DNA of 64,000 nt from Scleroderma bovista (GCA_037178675.1 JAYMGJ010000372.1:19391-83390), one strand, 5' to 3'; counted from the stretch's first letter, positions 35,387 to 48,132 are shown. Numbers and translations are program-made. Notes: a model not told the origin generated them from the letters alone.

Positions 35387-35419
35387 CGTGCGTCACATAA
35401 TTTCCTTTTTTCCCCAGTG
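35387..35419 (-). repeat. Right terminal inverted repeat (33 bp) of CACTA-like element
   Basis: Exact reverse complement of 11313-11345, ending CCTTTTTTCCCCAGTG. The next three bases, GCT, duplicate those before the left end. Confidence 0.9.
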
Positions 35420-36379
35420 GCTGTTCCCGCCCGCAAATATACCCGTGACTCAGGAGTAGTCTGTACGAATGTTTGCTGCTCGCTCATTGCCGGTCCCCAA
35501 CCGCTACTTTTCCGATGGCCTGACCATGCACTAAATCTTTCTTGATCCACACCATCTCTCACTTTCTTGCAATCTCATCATGAAATGAAGCTTTGCACGT
35601 ACATATGTCCTGGAGACCCTTTCCCTATGGACCCACCAAATTCTCAACATCGGCTATGAAAAAGGGTTTATGGCGAAGTAGAGCAGCGAGGTTTCTGTGA
35701 CGTTCGATGGTACAGGCCAGTCGTGGGACAGAAATATGTCTGGGGATAGCTGTGAGGCGATTGGCGTGGGGAGGAGCAAAGAGGTGGATGACGGCCCAGG
35801 GATAACCGCTGGACGTTATAACGCTGGTATCTACTTCTCATGGGACCGTGGTCGTATGGCATACATTCGTGGACCATGTCCATCACTAAGCTCCGAGTTA
35901 GTCCCGTTCACTGAACACATGAGTCAAGGTGTCGGTAACCATATTCGCATGCGATTCGATACTGAAGTCGTACTAACTCTTGTATATACCTGAAGTGCCT
36001 GCAATCCGGAGTCCGTTGACCTGCACACAGCCAGCGGCTGCCAAGCACGTCCAGGAAGTAAGTGTTCAACCGCCGTGGTATAGTACCTGATCAGATGTGG
36101 TTTTCCACGTGCCAAACAGGGTCGCGTAGTACAGTAGAATAGTAGGATCACAATTCTATCTCATCGATACAGTGTTAGGCCTCGTCAATTTGGTCGCCCT
36201 CCGTCTCAGCTGGGGCCGCCAGCTCTCAACTTGTCGCTTGACCCGACCACTCCTCTAACACAGAACCAGCGCTTTCATGTCGATGCCAAACAATGTCGCA
36301 CAAATTGATGCTTGAGTGACGGGCATTCAGAATATTGTAGGACAGAGTACGGGAAGAGCCCACACTTGAGGCAGTCGTT
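35420..36379. other. Intergenic, no supported gene
   Basis: Between the transposon end and GMC copy B. A 98-codon open frame at 35697-35993 (plus) has no recognisable motif and is not called. Confidence 0.5.
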
Positions 36380-39300
36380 AGTGTCCACGTTTGCAAACAT
36401 GCATAGAATTACTACAGCCCTCTGCCCGACGAGGCAAACCGTACCGCCACAAAGGCTACAACTTACACAGAGATGAACGCCACACTTGAAAACAACTCGA
36501 CCCGTAAATTCTAACTTGTAAGTTCACTCGTGCATCCCGTGATGTTCTCCTTTATGATATCTGCCGCTACCGAAGGAAGAACAAATATCAGTACCCCTGT
36601 GTTGAAGGGATGACACCTTGCCTTACCTTGCATACCGATGGCATATGCAGTTGCTGTGGATGAAATCAGCAAACAGGGCAAGATCTAGATTGAAGCATCA
36701 AAACACACTCATTGTATGAGCTGCGATATGCAGGGGAATGATGGAAAGATCAGCAACCCGGATATTCGACGTGCCATACACCTAGACAGTGCTCAGATCG
36801 CAGTACAGCAAACGAGCTCGTGATTGACAGAGTACCTTAAGTTCGGTGTCCACGACTCCACCCTTTTCCTTTGGTAGCATGGAAAGTGTTCCGACGGTGT
36901 CTATGTGCATAGTGAGGTGCGATTAACTCCATACGGCTGCGTCTCACGGTAACTGGTGCCACAGAAGGATTTGATGAAATCTAGGAATCGTCATGCTTAG
37001 TAGATGATTTAATGATGCAGAAATGCGATGATTCTTACCGCCGATCTGCTCATCAGTCACAACGTCGGGGCCAGGGTTGACTTCCTTCAGAGGAGATGCT
37101 GTTTAGCATAAAAGTTACTTCAAACAAACAAGAACTGTAACCCACGACCCACCTAAGACCTCTCGGAGGGGGGAAGTACACGCGACTTTGCGAGCAAACT
37201 TGACGAGTTCAACAAAGACGTACAGGTCTGTCAACAGATTAGCAAAGAGTTCTGTGTCATGACTCTGTAGTAATTACCAATCTCTTCTTCGAACAAGTGA
37301 GGATCAGTTTTCAAGGGGGTAGCCGGGTCAGAAGATGTCACATGCTATGATGGGTTAAATTCAAGAATTAGACGAACAAGGTGTGAAGCTTACAATGGAG
37401 CCTCGCGAGAAGGGATGGTTGATGGCCACGTAAATCGTGAAGTACTTCTTCCCCTGTTCCGGAGGGTCTGAAACCACGCATCAACCTTCCGAAGTGAAAC
37501 AGTAATGAAACATACTGGGTAATCTAAGGAAGCCGGGGTACAACATGACCTCACAATGGGCTGCTCTGTCTTCTGCCCGTTCCATACGATTGAGCTGAAG
37601 TTCATACTGCTCCTTGAGTCCAGGAGGGTATGTCACCCTTTCCTTGAATTTCTTCCTGGCTGCATTGATGATATCGTCACCACGATCGGAGATGGCCTGC
37701 AATGGGACGAAGGCAAGCCCACTCATACCAAGTGTGAATGCACCTGCACGAGGATGCGCACTACAAGATTGCTAACTATTTGGCAAAGATCTTCAGATCA
37801 TCTACCAACTCACTTCAGTTTTTCTAAATGTTCCTTGTAAATTTGTGGGTCTCGCAGTATGTGGAGGGCAAGGTCATCCGCATCTGGGGAAAGCTCTGCG
37901 AGACAAGTCAGATTAGAGAGGTGTTCAACGAAATGATGCTGACCATAGGTGAGAGGGGAGCACAAGTGCTCTTGAAGGTTTTCTCCGACAGCAGGAAGGT
38001 TTAGATAAGAATTCACGCCGGCCGCCTCTAGCAAGGATTTGTTCCCTATGCCAGATAACTCAAGGATCTGAGGAGACTTCAAAGCTCTGCATATATATCA
38101 ATTGGATGTTTCCCACTACGGAAAGTATGCTTGTAACGTACCCGGCGCAAAGTACGACCTCCATGGTGACATTGACTACATAGGTTTGTTCTGCGTGTAC
38201 GAATTCGACACTTGTTGCAGTTAAAAGTCCCTCTTGTGTTACCTTCGTGAGCAGCCTGTTCACCGAAGCGGAAGTTAGTACTTTGAGGTTTTCGCGTGCA
38301 ACACATGGAAGATAAAACGCCTGAAATGGCTTCAGGATGATTAACATATAAAAAAATCAGCCACTCACCGTGGTTGCATAACTCCGAGTATATGTCGACG
38401 GATCAACGGTCTTTGCACAGAATAAAGCACCTTTTGGCTGCAGTGCTCTCTGTAAGAATGAGATGTTACCATAGGTGTAAAAACCTACATCGCCGTCATA
38501 CTATACGACAAATAGACGTCAGGAACGGTGGTAGTAAGAGTTGAGTTTCAGAAGAAATCTCACAGGTTTGGGGGCACGGGGGATACCCAGTTCGAGCCAG
38601 GCCTGAAAGAAAGATGTGAATAAATAAAATACCTATGAAAAGTGCACGATGACCCACCTCGAATGCTTTAATCTCCGGCTCTGTGATTGTGGCAGGATGA
38701 CAAAGCTTGATTGGACCTGATGCAAGGTGAGAACCACGATGTGCCTTATCGGGACACTTTACCATCTCTTCCCAGCTGAGATTTGAGGTCGGAAACGTTC
38801 AAGTGATGGGTGGCGGTCGGATCGTCCAGTGGTTGGTAACTTGACAAGGGAAATTAGCAGTGGCAGCGACGTCCGTCGATGGAAACGAACCCCTCCAGCT
38901 TGCGCAGATTCTTCTGAAATGTTTCCCAGTTCCATCCTTTGTTTCCCAGCCTCTCCCAATCTGTGTGGTGGTCATAACCACTTACTCTGAAATAAACCGG
39001 GAGCTGTCTCACCATCGATCTCTTCAGCAGGTGGTTTTGTCCAGCAAAGGAGATTAATGGCGGAGCTTCCACCAAGTACCTTCCCTCTATTCCATCGTGT
39101 TAAGTACATAATCAGAAATGGGTCGCGGTTCTCACCTGGCCAAGGCATATTCCCTCCCATTAGAGAAGTCTTGTGCAGTCTGCTCTCGCAGTTAGTGAAG
39201 CAGATATCTATATAGCATCTGAACGGGCCAGACTGTTTTCGTGGCCCAATCATACTCCGGCTGACCGATATGATGCCCATACTGGGCTGGAAGGACTGGA

Positions 39301-39705
39301 AACAAGGTGAGATTCGCCTGGTGTAGTTCTACTACTCCATTTAACGCACGTAGCTTAGGATCATCAAACTGGTCAGATCCTGCTTCTAGTACAAGGACAG
39401 ATATGTTGGGATCTTCACTGAGACGGGATGCCAAACAAAGACCAGCTGTCTGTAGATTATATTATGTCAATATACCGCGGCATTCCTGGAAGCAATGGGA
39501 AGAACTGCATACACCACCTCCTGCGATCGCCACTGATCAGTCAGTTGCATCTCAGAATATGAGCTTAGGGACGAACCGACGATGACGAAGTCAAACGGAC
39601 GGCTAAGCACCTCCTGAATCTTTGCAGTGGTCCTCTGAGGCATTATGACGGGAAACAGTCAGAACTAGCAAGGTCTGCACTCCCATTTTATGCGATATGG
39701 TCGAC
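36380..39705. repeat. Segmental duplication, copy B (GMC oxidoreductase block)
   Basis: Second copy of 7824-11160, same orientation, colinear through all exons and introns. Differences are scattered substitutions and small intron indels, and the 3' end of the coding region has diverged most. Confidence 0.85.
36511..39643 (-). CDS. GMC oxidoreductase (aryl-alcohol oxidase-like), copy B
   Basis: Paralogue of the gene at 7973-11092. Start ATG 39643 with the same MPQRTTAKIQEVL-type N-terminus, and the same 8-nt microexon at 39520-39513 completing the VIVGGGTAGL FAD loop. LEAGSDQFDDP, RGKVLGGSSAINL, ERLGNKGWNW, SGPIKLCHPATITEPEIKAFE and SPQILELSGIG are retained. The C-terminus differs: the last exon reads ADIIKENITGCTSELTS and stops at TAG 36513-36511, longer than in copy A. 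The EYDWATKT block is followed by the same kind of intron as in copy A. No clear inactivating change was found. Substrate is unknown; divergence of the tail may mean altered targeting or relaxed constraint. Confidence 0.85.
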
Positions 39706-41076
39706 CATCAGCATCAGAATCAACTTTTCGACTTCTGATTCTGATTCATCGTCATTCCCAGCCTCTGTTTCACGGACACGTCGCATTCACGGATGCGCTC
39801 CACTTGGCAAGAGGTGGTTAGACCTTTCACACGATCAGATGGGTCGACTCCTGTCGACTCTTTGCACTTTTCCTTCAGAGTGACACATTCTTTCAGCTCC
39901 TTGCACATTTCTTGTCACCGGTGCCGTGGCCGCCGTGTAGGCATCCAGTCTTCCCCACATGACCACACCTCCAGATCAGCAAATATCACTGATGGGCCCA
40001 AGTTGCTACCAAGTTCGAGATGGTTGCCTGCGCCTGGTGCCTATAGTCAGATAAGGTTGGGAACATGAGGAACTGGAGCGGGAGTTCCATGGCAGGGGCT
40101 TTCTCAATGCAATCCATATGATGTGCATCCAGAAAGATGGTTTATATATTGACACGGGATACTCAGCGTCTGTCTACTGTGGGTCCTGGGGTATATTGAC
40201 TGGTAGACAGAACTTCATGACCGCCGACTGGTACTTTTGATTGGCATCAGGCATTTCTTCCCGCATCACCAATGAAGTGAACGGCGATCGCGTCACTCCA
40301 TCCAAGCCACCAGGAGTAAGTAGCTCACTTATGAATGATACGTACTTTTTCACTGAACATTCCTTGCAGCAGACGGTCGGCTGGCGTGATAGTTTGCATG
40401 TGGATAGCGGATGGTGGCTGTCAGAACGGGTGAAATTAGAATCCCATGTAAATTTCATGAAAGTCGAGCGACAAAACAGTGTCTGGTGCGACAGCTCATC
40501 ACAGTGTCATATGCAACGATATGGGACATTTGTTGAACCCAGGTGCTTCTTGGCAAGTTCCCTGAATCTGTGATTCACACAGCCCCTCCAGCGTCATGAC
40601 ATTGTGCCAAGTTCAATTTCCGCACCAGCCGGGTTTTCGGCAAATGCTAACATGCTCCTTCGCTCCGAAAATAGTCGAGTTGCAGGGGTGGTTCTACTAG
40701 TATCCCGGAGGTTGAGCATAAGCCTGGACATCATGGTCGCCGAGAGCCTGAGGGAGATTATGGGAGATGTGTGGATCGATCGACAACACCGAGAAGGCAT
40801 GATAAGAAGACAGGGTCAGCCACCGCAGGATACTCCGAGAGAGATGTACGCTGGATTATCATTCACACATTCATGCATCCTCCTGTGGATCCTTTGAAGC
40901 AGTCGGACTACGTGAAGTCAGGGAAATCAGGTGGGGCTGCGATCAGCAAGTGCAACGGATACTCACCTCTGACACCTAGCCTAGGTCAGATCGGGAGACA
41001 GAGAGAAATTATGGAAGGCTTACTAGCAAAACAATGATATTCACTCCATTAGCTGCAGCCATAATTCTGCGTGATT
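39706..41076. other. Intergenic or decayed coding remnants, no supported gene
   Basis: Open frames at 40241-40573, 40604-40897 and 40771-41037 (plus) show intron-like GT...AG joints but no recognised domain and no consistent frame. They may be remains of a gene upstream of the DUF6533 gene. Confidence 0.4.
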
Positions 41077-42100
41077 TCAAGATAAGGCACCAAGAACAAT
41101 CCAAAGCAGATTATTTGTACACACCCGAAATACATTGAACCTACGTGCATAAGCTACAGCAGCGACGACGAATGCAAAACTTGACACACCGTCTCTGAGA
41201 AAAACATTTGCAATGGTTGCGCGACCAGGGGTTCGTAAGTAATAGGATCTCCACAGGGTAAGCACGAAGATGACAACATCAAAAACAAACTGTCCACTCC
41301 ATGCCACCGTCGTATCTAAGATGAGACGCGTGGATCTAAAATTAGACGAGGTATGTTTTGCAAGAAAATGTCATCATTTGACGTACATACAGCCCTTGTG
41401 AGAGTGCAGGAATGTGGATGACACTATAATGAAATACAAATGACTTACTGTTTAGTGGATGTCAAAGCTATACTGTGCGGGCACTCGATGATTATGTCTC
41501 TGGAAGTTGCAATCCCAATAGCCCACTGTCCTTTGGAATGCCATTAGTCAATCTGAGAGGAAAGTTAATGTCACACGCACAGCAGCAATGACGATCGTGA
41601 TAAGCAGGAGAGCGACAAGTGAGATAAGAATGGACCGGCTTTGACCATAAAGGGCATAGACACGTATGATCATGAGCACTTGAGTGCTTTTAAATACAGG
41701 GCTAGATGATAGCGAGTCTCACTCGCCTGCAACGATAACCTGGCCTACGAAAATTATGATTTCCCAGTAAATCATCAGGGAGTTGTACCTGTCATGGTGC
41801 TAATTCAGCGAGATAGCATTCTCAGTGAAGATGGAGTGACCTACAACTGATGTTCAATAGGTATTGCGGTAAGATCAATTGCTCTTCCACGACGTACATA
41901 CGTCACGTACGCTTTCGGGCAGTTTCCAAAATAAAGGAACAACTGTCGGAAGACGGCCCAGAACCAGAACATATCGATTGGCGAGAAAGAACACGAATGG
42001 CCATGATCGTCGAGACTTCTTCCAGAATAGCTCAATTTCTCCATCCAGGGTGAGCAAATAATCATAACAGGATATCGCTGGTAGTGAGGTCAGTGGGATG
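41077..42100 (-). CDS. DUF6533 integral membrane protein (5' end unresolved)
   Basis: The N-terminal signature SCYDYLLTLDGEIELFWKK...WPFVFFLANRYV (42080-41960) is the DUF6533 motif of a very large agaricomycete family of multi-pass membrane proteins of unknown function. It is followed by a segment on 41630-41680 (VLMIIRVYALYGQSRSILISLVALLLITIVIAAV), a short extracellular-type exon (WAIGIATSRDIIIECPHS) and a last exon (QFVFDVVIFVLTLWRSYYLR, LRDGVSSFAFVVAAVAY) ending at 41077. At least six small exons. The start codon was not fixed: an exon limit at 42100 is likely, but the preceding exon has no obvious ATG. Family members number in the dozens per genome and their function is unknown. Confidence 0.7.
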
Positions 42101-42989
42101 CTGAACTATCGCGTGAACTCCGGAGGCTATTTCACCAAGTTGCATGATACCAAGACAGACGCCGATGTCTCTAAAAAATCACGGTTTGAGTGTTGATGCC
42201 AATGCAGTAGCGAGAGATAGAAAGGCTATTCACAGTAGCATTGCATACTATGCATATGTGGCAGCATGTACAATGTGATCCCTAGAGTATAGAGAATTGG
42301 AGAGACAGAGAGAGAAGATGTGCCTGAGTGGCGGCGGCGTTATGAAATGCGGGTAAACTCGAGCATGCATTGATATGATGGGCGAGGGCAGACACATATG
42401 AAACACGATACTGCGAGACACAGCACGGCAGAAGGTGGACACATGCGGCGGTAACATGCAAGAATCGCCAACTGGCCGAAAGCTGGTACGAAAGCCCAGG
42501 AGCATAGTCAACTGCGATCACAGCCAACGAAGACCGCAGGGCTGGCTCTGTGTAAACACGGCTGGTACGAACTCGAAGGCGGTTCGAGACACCTGACCGT
42601 CATATGGAAGTTCAAACAACGTCACGGTTGGCCGGAGAAAACGTACGTTGGCCATGAAACACTTCAAATGGCTAGTGAAAGCACGGCGCAACACACATAT
42701 GTACTCAGACAACCGCCGGCACCGAGAGGTACCGTCACAAACACAGCATGACGGAAGTGGACACATCCGCCAGCAACTGCTCCTTAGTTATATATTTTAG
42801 ACTCTATCACGAGTGGCATCTCAATGTGCATTTTCCCGCTATCCAGAATCTCAGTGAGTCAACGTAAACTCGACACTTTTGAGTCACCGGATAAATTAAA
42901 CCACCTTCTCCGCGACTTGTCCCGTGGTAAATACGTGGAAGTATCCCACGTTCACTGGTACATGATTTGATCAGAGCCGGCGAGGAATG
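42101..42989. other. Intergenic, no gene seen
   Basis: A loosely repeated motif (GGTGGACACAT / AAGTGGACACAT with nearby AACACAGCA) occurs near 42436 and 42751. GCTGGTACGAA occurs twice (42481, 42560). No coding signal. Confidence 0.5.
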
Positions 42990-45170
42990 CTATGGTAGCG
43001 GCTCGCAACTACTCGACAGCTTGTTCAGGTGGATATACACGTCGGTTCCAAAGCCGTCCATCGAGATCAGACGGAGGTCGCCGCCAAAGTAGCGCGCATA
43101 CTATATCATTTTAGTTGCGGGGAGGTATTGTTTGTTCGTTCACATAAGGAAGAAAAAAATCAACACCGGAACCCACTCTTAGTCTGACAAGGGAAACTCA
43201 CCAATCTCGACAGAGGTAACCCATACCCAAAGCCAGCCATGGGCGCCTGGAAATCACCCGCCTGTCAACGTCGGACGTCAGCAGTCATGCCCGAGACCCA
43301 GGAGACAAATGACACGCACGTGATAATCCTGATCAATGCTCTGCCCGCTCATTGTCGTATACATGTAAGTCCAGACAAGCGGCACCGATCTCCTCGGTAT
43401 ACCACCACCCTCATCGGAAATCTTGATCGTGATATCTTCGCTACCTTCGACGACAATCACCTTGATAGAGGGATATGCAACTGCAAACTGGTTAGAAACG
43501 AGGGAACGCTTAAAATGTATCAACTCACCCCCCCTGTCCTCCGCATCCGCGCCGAACCGCTCCACGACGGCTCGTAGCGAATTCTTGAGTAGCTCGAAAA
43601 CAATATGAGATAAATGGCCGGGCACATATGCGAATGTCAGGCTGCGCGGGCAAATGAGTTGGACCGGTGGCCCTCGTAGAAGGGCGTAATGTTCCTCGCA
43701 GACAAAACGTGCATTTTCGATCGCTTCTTGTACGATATCGTGGACGTTCTTATGGTATTTGTGGGATTAGCGTCCAAGTGGTGGCGGAGAGATGAGTCGT
43801 GAACAACTTACCGCGTCAGTGCATATGATCCCGACATAGTCCTTGTGTGGCTGCTGCGTGTTCAGAGCGACGTCTGTTCGCCCACCAAAGAACCGGTCAG
43901 CCAGAGACGCAAAGCACAGATCGCTACTCACGTTGTCCGATTAAGAATCGAATACCGATCCTGGACATGTAGAATCTGTCCAGCCACGCCTGAACTTCCC
44001 CTCCGTTCATTCCTGCGACGCCGCCACCCGCAACGCCCACACCCGAGCCTAGTTTGACTCCTCTCGCGCGTTGCCATTCCAGTACGCCCTGGGCGACTGT
44101 GGCAACTGTCGGGTCGTGTCTTCTCTTGATCGCTTCGAGCGACCGTGTGAATCGCGCGTTGTAGTCATGGACTTCGGGGGGATAGAGATTTGATGGAGTA
44201 TGTGCATAATATCTGTCGTTGTCACTGTCAGAAGTCGTAAAGCCACGGAATACGTAAAACAACGTACCTCCTCTCGATAGGCACCCTTAACTTAATCCCA
44301 CCGTTCCTAATTCCCATCCCAGTGCCGTTCTTCCACGGTCCTGGGGAACCCTCCACGAAACAATCCTTGTCCGCATGCCTATATGGTACGCCCTCACCGT
44401 GTGTAACATTGGTGGTTCCGCCACCAAACGCCCAGGCGCCCATATCGTCTGCGTCCATTTGCTCATGCGCAAGCGCAAGATTAGGCGTGGTAGGCGGAAG
44501 AAATTGCGATTTCCCTGTAGCACCAGAAGCAGGTGTATGTAGAAGCGCATTGAGGGATTTCCGAGTGGCAGGAGAGAGTGAAAGCGGTGGGAAGTTGATG
44601 AGTTCCTACGCGCATACTAAGTATGAGTTTCTGTAAGTATGGGAAAGAAACGCACCTCGAAACTTTGTGCATACCAATTCTTGACCTTACGAATAGACGC
44701 CATGTCGCTGAGATTGCAAGGTAACGTATCGAGTTCCTTGACGCGATGAGCGAGACGAACGGGAAGTTCCTCTGTCTCAGTCCATTTCAGGCGAGATCGA
44801 GGTTGTGTGGACAGATCGGGTGTCCGTGTGTGGAAGATGGTCACAGAATTGTAGAGTACGGTGTAAGGACGTAGTTAGTGAGCGCGCCGCATGACAACGG
44901 GATAAGCGGCGGAAGTGAGACCGATACCTGAGAAGACGCGCGGAAACACTCACCGGCTAGGAACTGGCTTGCCTTGAGGAGCGTGCCTTGGCTGGGGTGT
45001 TGGCCAAAGAGGACCATCTGCTGGAGCGACACTACAACATTCGAGCGAAGGAGATGAGATGCAACGAAAGCACGTGAGAGGGTAAAGGGCACACCTCCAG
45101 TCTGCGGGAAAGAAGCAAAGTGGTGGATCCTCTCCCAAAGGGCTGGTGTGATGCGGAAACCTGCACTCAT
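42990..45170 (-). CDS. Mitochondrial pyruvate/branched-chain keto-acid dehydrogenase kinase
   Basis: Phosphorylates and shuts off the E1 subunit of the pyruvate (or branched-chain) dehydrogenase complex in the mitochondrial matrix. Start 45170 ([19 protein letters not shown]). The N-terminal helical domain has [31 protein letters not shown], then [17 protein letters not shown] and [30 protein letters not shown] and [11 protein letters not shown] lead into a GHKL ATPase domain: N-box [14 protein letters not shown]1 [10 protein letters not shown]2 [12 protein letters not shown], and [28 protein letters not shown]. Stop 42992-42990. About nine exons with short introns. Between the helical segments lies an extra Gly/Asn-rich stretch of about 90 residues (44230-44580) absent from animal enzymes. 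PDK and BCKDK cannot be told apart here. Confidence 0.9.
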
Positions 45171-47178
45171 GACGATAAGTTGAGATCCGGATTCCAGGTG
45201 CTAGCGGTCACAGGAAGAAGAGGCGGATGGCATCCAAATTCCACAGGGGTTTGGGAAGCCAAGTCGAAGTGTAACAAATCGTGGTGAAGGCGGTGACTGG
45301 GACGACGGGCAGAGCAGCTAGAGCGAGACGCTAACCCATGCAAGAGACGAGGGAAGATTTCGTGACTCGAGCAGGCTTAAATATGCGGGCAGATGGAAAG
45401 TCAGTTCCACATGTGATTTCTCACGGCTGCATTTGATTCTGCTTGGAGTCCTGCCATCGCTGTAACCGCCCGTGTCTGTCGACTATCCCCCCTTGTGCAG
45501 TCCCTACAGCGCGAGCCCATTCTGATCTGAACGTTGCAGACATTCTTAAAATACCACCCATTCACCTTCGAACAGTTTGCAAATGCCTCAACTGAATATA
45601 TACATCCTCAAATTTTCTGGATGATTCGTCTTCGGTCCTTCGGCGCACTCGCACAGCATGCCAGAACACGGAGCAACCTTAAACTCGAATATCCACCAAG
45701 AACAGATACTGGGCACCTAACTGGCGACCGTGCGTCGTTCTCGTGCTAGTGTCCCACAGTATCGCCGATTGGGCCGTTACGTCTTTGGCCGGTACCACTG
45801 TATCTCACTTGGACTGGAACAACACAGTGCATCCTACATAGTGCCACACAGTCGCCGTACGTACACTATTCTGCACCGGATCACTAGTAGCACTAATCGC
45901 GCACATCGATCGTTTCGGAGTCAACGCGCCGACTTATCTGATACTTGTGGAATGCACTAGCAAACTATCTTATGAGGCAAAGCTATCTACGTCATCGAGC
46001 CTGTGACAAACCCAATCTCGCGTGATTCGCTAGGTGAGCCAAACAGACTTGCGGCAAGATAATGAGCGTATGTCTGGGACTGGTAGTAGTACAGTGCCTG
46101 TAGACAAGTAGTCCGGTCACTAACCCAGTTGACACTTGCAGTAAGTAGCTCTCCTCACGAAAACTGGATCCTGAATACTTGCACAGGTTTCGGAAAACCA
46201 TATTTCCATCCTCCACCCAAGAGAAGGAACTAAGATGCACTCGCCAAAGCAGCTCTTCCTGGTGACCGCCGTACGGGTGACCCTTGTCGTTTCATCATCC
46301 GAGATCTGGCAATTAATGTCTCGACAAGAAAGTACTGCCCCGCACATTCAGGAAATTGAACAACGCGAAGTGAGTCTGGCTTGGTTGCAACCCTAAATAG
46401 CACTATAATTGCTCACTTACACTAGCGTATACATAGCTGAAGCCATATGTGCACATTAAAATGCATGCCACATGTCCTTTCAGAGGAAAGACATTTACTC
46501 CTTGTTGCCACTTCTACCTGCACGCCGCCACCGTGTTGGCGTGAAACACGGACTCGAAGGCGCCATGCGGCTGCACTGGCCAAGCTGGCAACAGAAAGGA
46601 AGGTGGGGATTTGCCAGAAGCCCAGAAAAGGGCGGTGTCTTGGGGTGAAGGCGGGGAGTGGGGATATAAGGTGGTTGGACTCCCGGAAGAACGACCACCT
46701 TCCTCTACAGAGAGAGGAAGGCTAATCAGGTATTCAGATGTGCCCTTCCAGACTAATGTGCAAAACCTACAAATTATTTGTCAAATCAATGAGAGCCATC
46801 AAGTTCACTTGACTGTAGTACTTAAAAATGATGTGTCCTCTAAGGGTGCCGTTCATGTCTTAGTAACAAGAACATGACGGGCAAGAGGAAGTGCGGGAGA
46901 GCTCCTCTGTAACTCTCGCGTTGAACCCACTATTCAACACTCTATCGTCATGACCTAAGAAACCAATTGAGAGTACTCGTTCCACAGGGGATCTGGTGGT
47001 ATCATATTTACAGATCAGATTTGGAAATCGGAGCTGACGGCGGCCAGCCATCTACAACCGATGTCCTAGTCTCACCTGGGGATACCGAAGACTCGATAGA
47101 AGACTTCCCCGTGTGCTAGAGGGGTTTTGCCCAAAAGAAACCCTATCTGAAGATCGTGGGAACATCTTGAGCACCTAA
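45171..47178. other. Intergenic, about 2 kb, no supported gene
   Basis: Scattered open frames under 95 codons (45534-45960, 46447-46877 plus; 45992-46347 minus) lack motifs and consistent splicing. TATA-like AT-rich stretches occur before the VPS28 start. No tRNA-like cloverleaf was recognised. Confidence 0.45.
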
Positions 47179-48132
47179 ATGCTTTCACTCGACGAGGAAG
47201 TCCGATTATACACCACAAATACAGAGAGAGAGAAGTATTCTCTGCTGGCTACGCTCTTCGGCGTTGTTGTCGCGCTGGATTACCTCGAGCGGGCTTACGT
47301 GCGGGACGCGATCACAGCAGCTGAGTGAGTCAGCTCGTTTGCACATCGTCGACCGACTGCCCGTACTAAGAACACAAACCTTCGCCAAAGAGATATTCCC
47401 CGGCATGCACAAGGCTGCTGTCTCAGTACATGACGATGCTCAAGCTTGTCAAGGACTCTATTCCTTCGATCGAGGACTTTATGGTGCGATATAGGGTATG
47501 TTCTACTTTATAGCTACCTTCACCAGCGCAGCTCACACATGGCGAGATAGCTAGACACACCTGCCGCCCTCCATAGGATCAAAGTGGGTGTGCCCGCTAC
47601 CGTGGAACATTCGAGCGAGGCCGGTCCAGAGACAGGCAAATGGATCGCAGAGACCACGCAGGTACGTACCCGCCAGCCTTGTATCGCAGCGTTCAAACAT
47701 GTAATATCACCCATAGAACTTTATCACATTTATGGATGCGCTCAAGCTTCGTCTCCGCGCCAAAGACCAGCTGCACCCTATTCTTCAAGAACTTGTCACG
47801 GGGTATGCGCGGTTCAAGGGGAGCAAGGACTGGGAAGGAAGGAGCCGGATGGTGGGATGGTGAGCATCGTATGGCTCATATACATTGGTCGTTCTTGTTA
47901 ATTGTCCCGGTTTTGTATTTATCAGGCTGATCACTCTCAATGGCATGAAGGCTTCCGAAGAGCTTACAGAGGAACAATCACGGCAGGTTTGCGCCTCTCC
48001 TTGCTTTATTACCCTACTTGCTCATCCCATCCTGTTTTATTTCTCGTGATAACCCACATCCAGCTTCTTTTCGACGTCGACTATGCGTATGCTGAGTTTT
48101 TCCGGAGTTTAGGTGGGGACAAGGATGTGTGA
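47179..48132 (+). CDS. VPS28: VPS28, ESCRT-I subunit
   Basis: ESCRT-I component that helps sort ubiquitinated membrane cargo at endosomes and links ESCRT-I to ESCRT-II. Start ATG 47179 (MLSLDEEVRLYTTNTEREKY). Exon 1 ends at 47324, the next begins at 47393 (EYSPACTRLLSQYMTMLKLV). Then KDSIPSIEDFMVRYR, LDTPAALHRIKVGVPATVEH, the C-terminal four-helix domain NFITFMDALKLRLRAKDQLHPILQELV, DWEGRSRMVGWL, MKASEELTEEQSRQ and LLFDVDYAYAEFFRSL. Six exons. Both Vps28 domains (N-terminal core and C-terminal Vps20/Vps36-binding bundle) are complete and in the expected order. About 230 residues, the usual family size. Confidence 0.93.

Larger units (their letters stand above)
11313..35419. mobile_element. 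24.1-kb CACTA/EnSpm-like transposon carrying nested Helitron, chromovirus and satellites
   Basis: Bounded by perfect 33-bp inverted repeats starting CACTG and a 3-bp direct duplication GCT. Its own genes appear to be the Tnp2-type transposase (plus strand, broken, 17100-33375) and the accessory gene (minus strand, 33422-34991), which sits 400 bp inside the right end. The Helitron core at 11.7-16.9 kb and the Ty3/gypsy element at 19600-27278 are later insertions. The gypsy element demonstrably splits the transposase. Removing the nested insertions and tandem repeats would leave an element of about 6-7 kb, a usual size for the superfamily. It is not autonomous now, because the transposase is interrupted and has nonsense codons. 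Confidence 0.82.

Noticed and set aside
45171..47178. Possible tRNA or small RNA genes in the long intergenic region
   Set aside because: No cloverleaf with consistent A- and B-box-like sequences could be drawn by eye.
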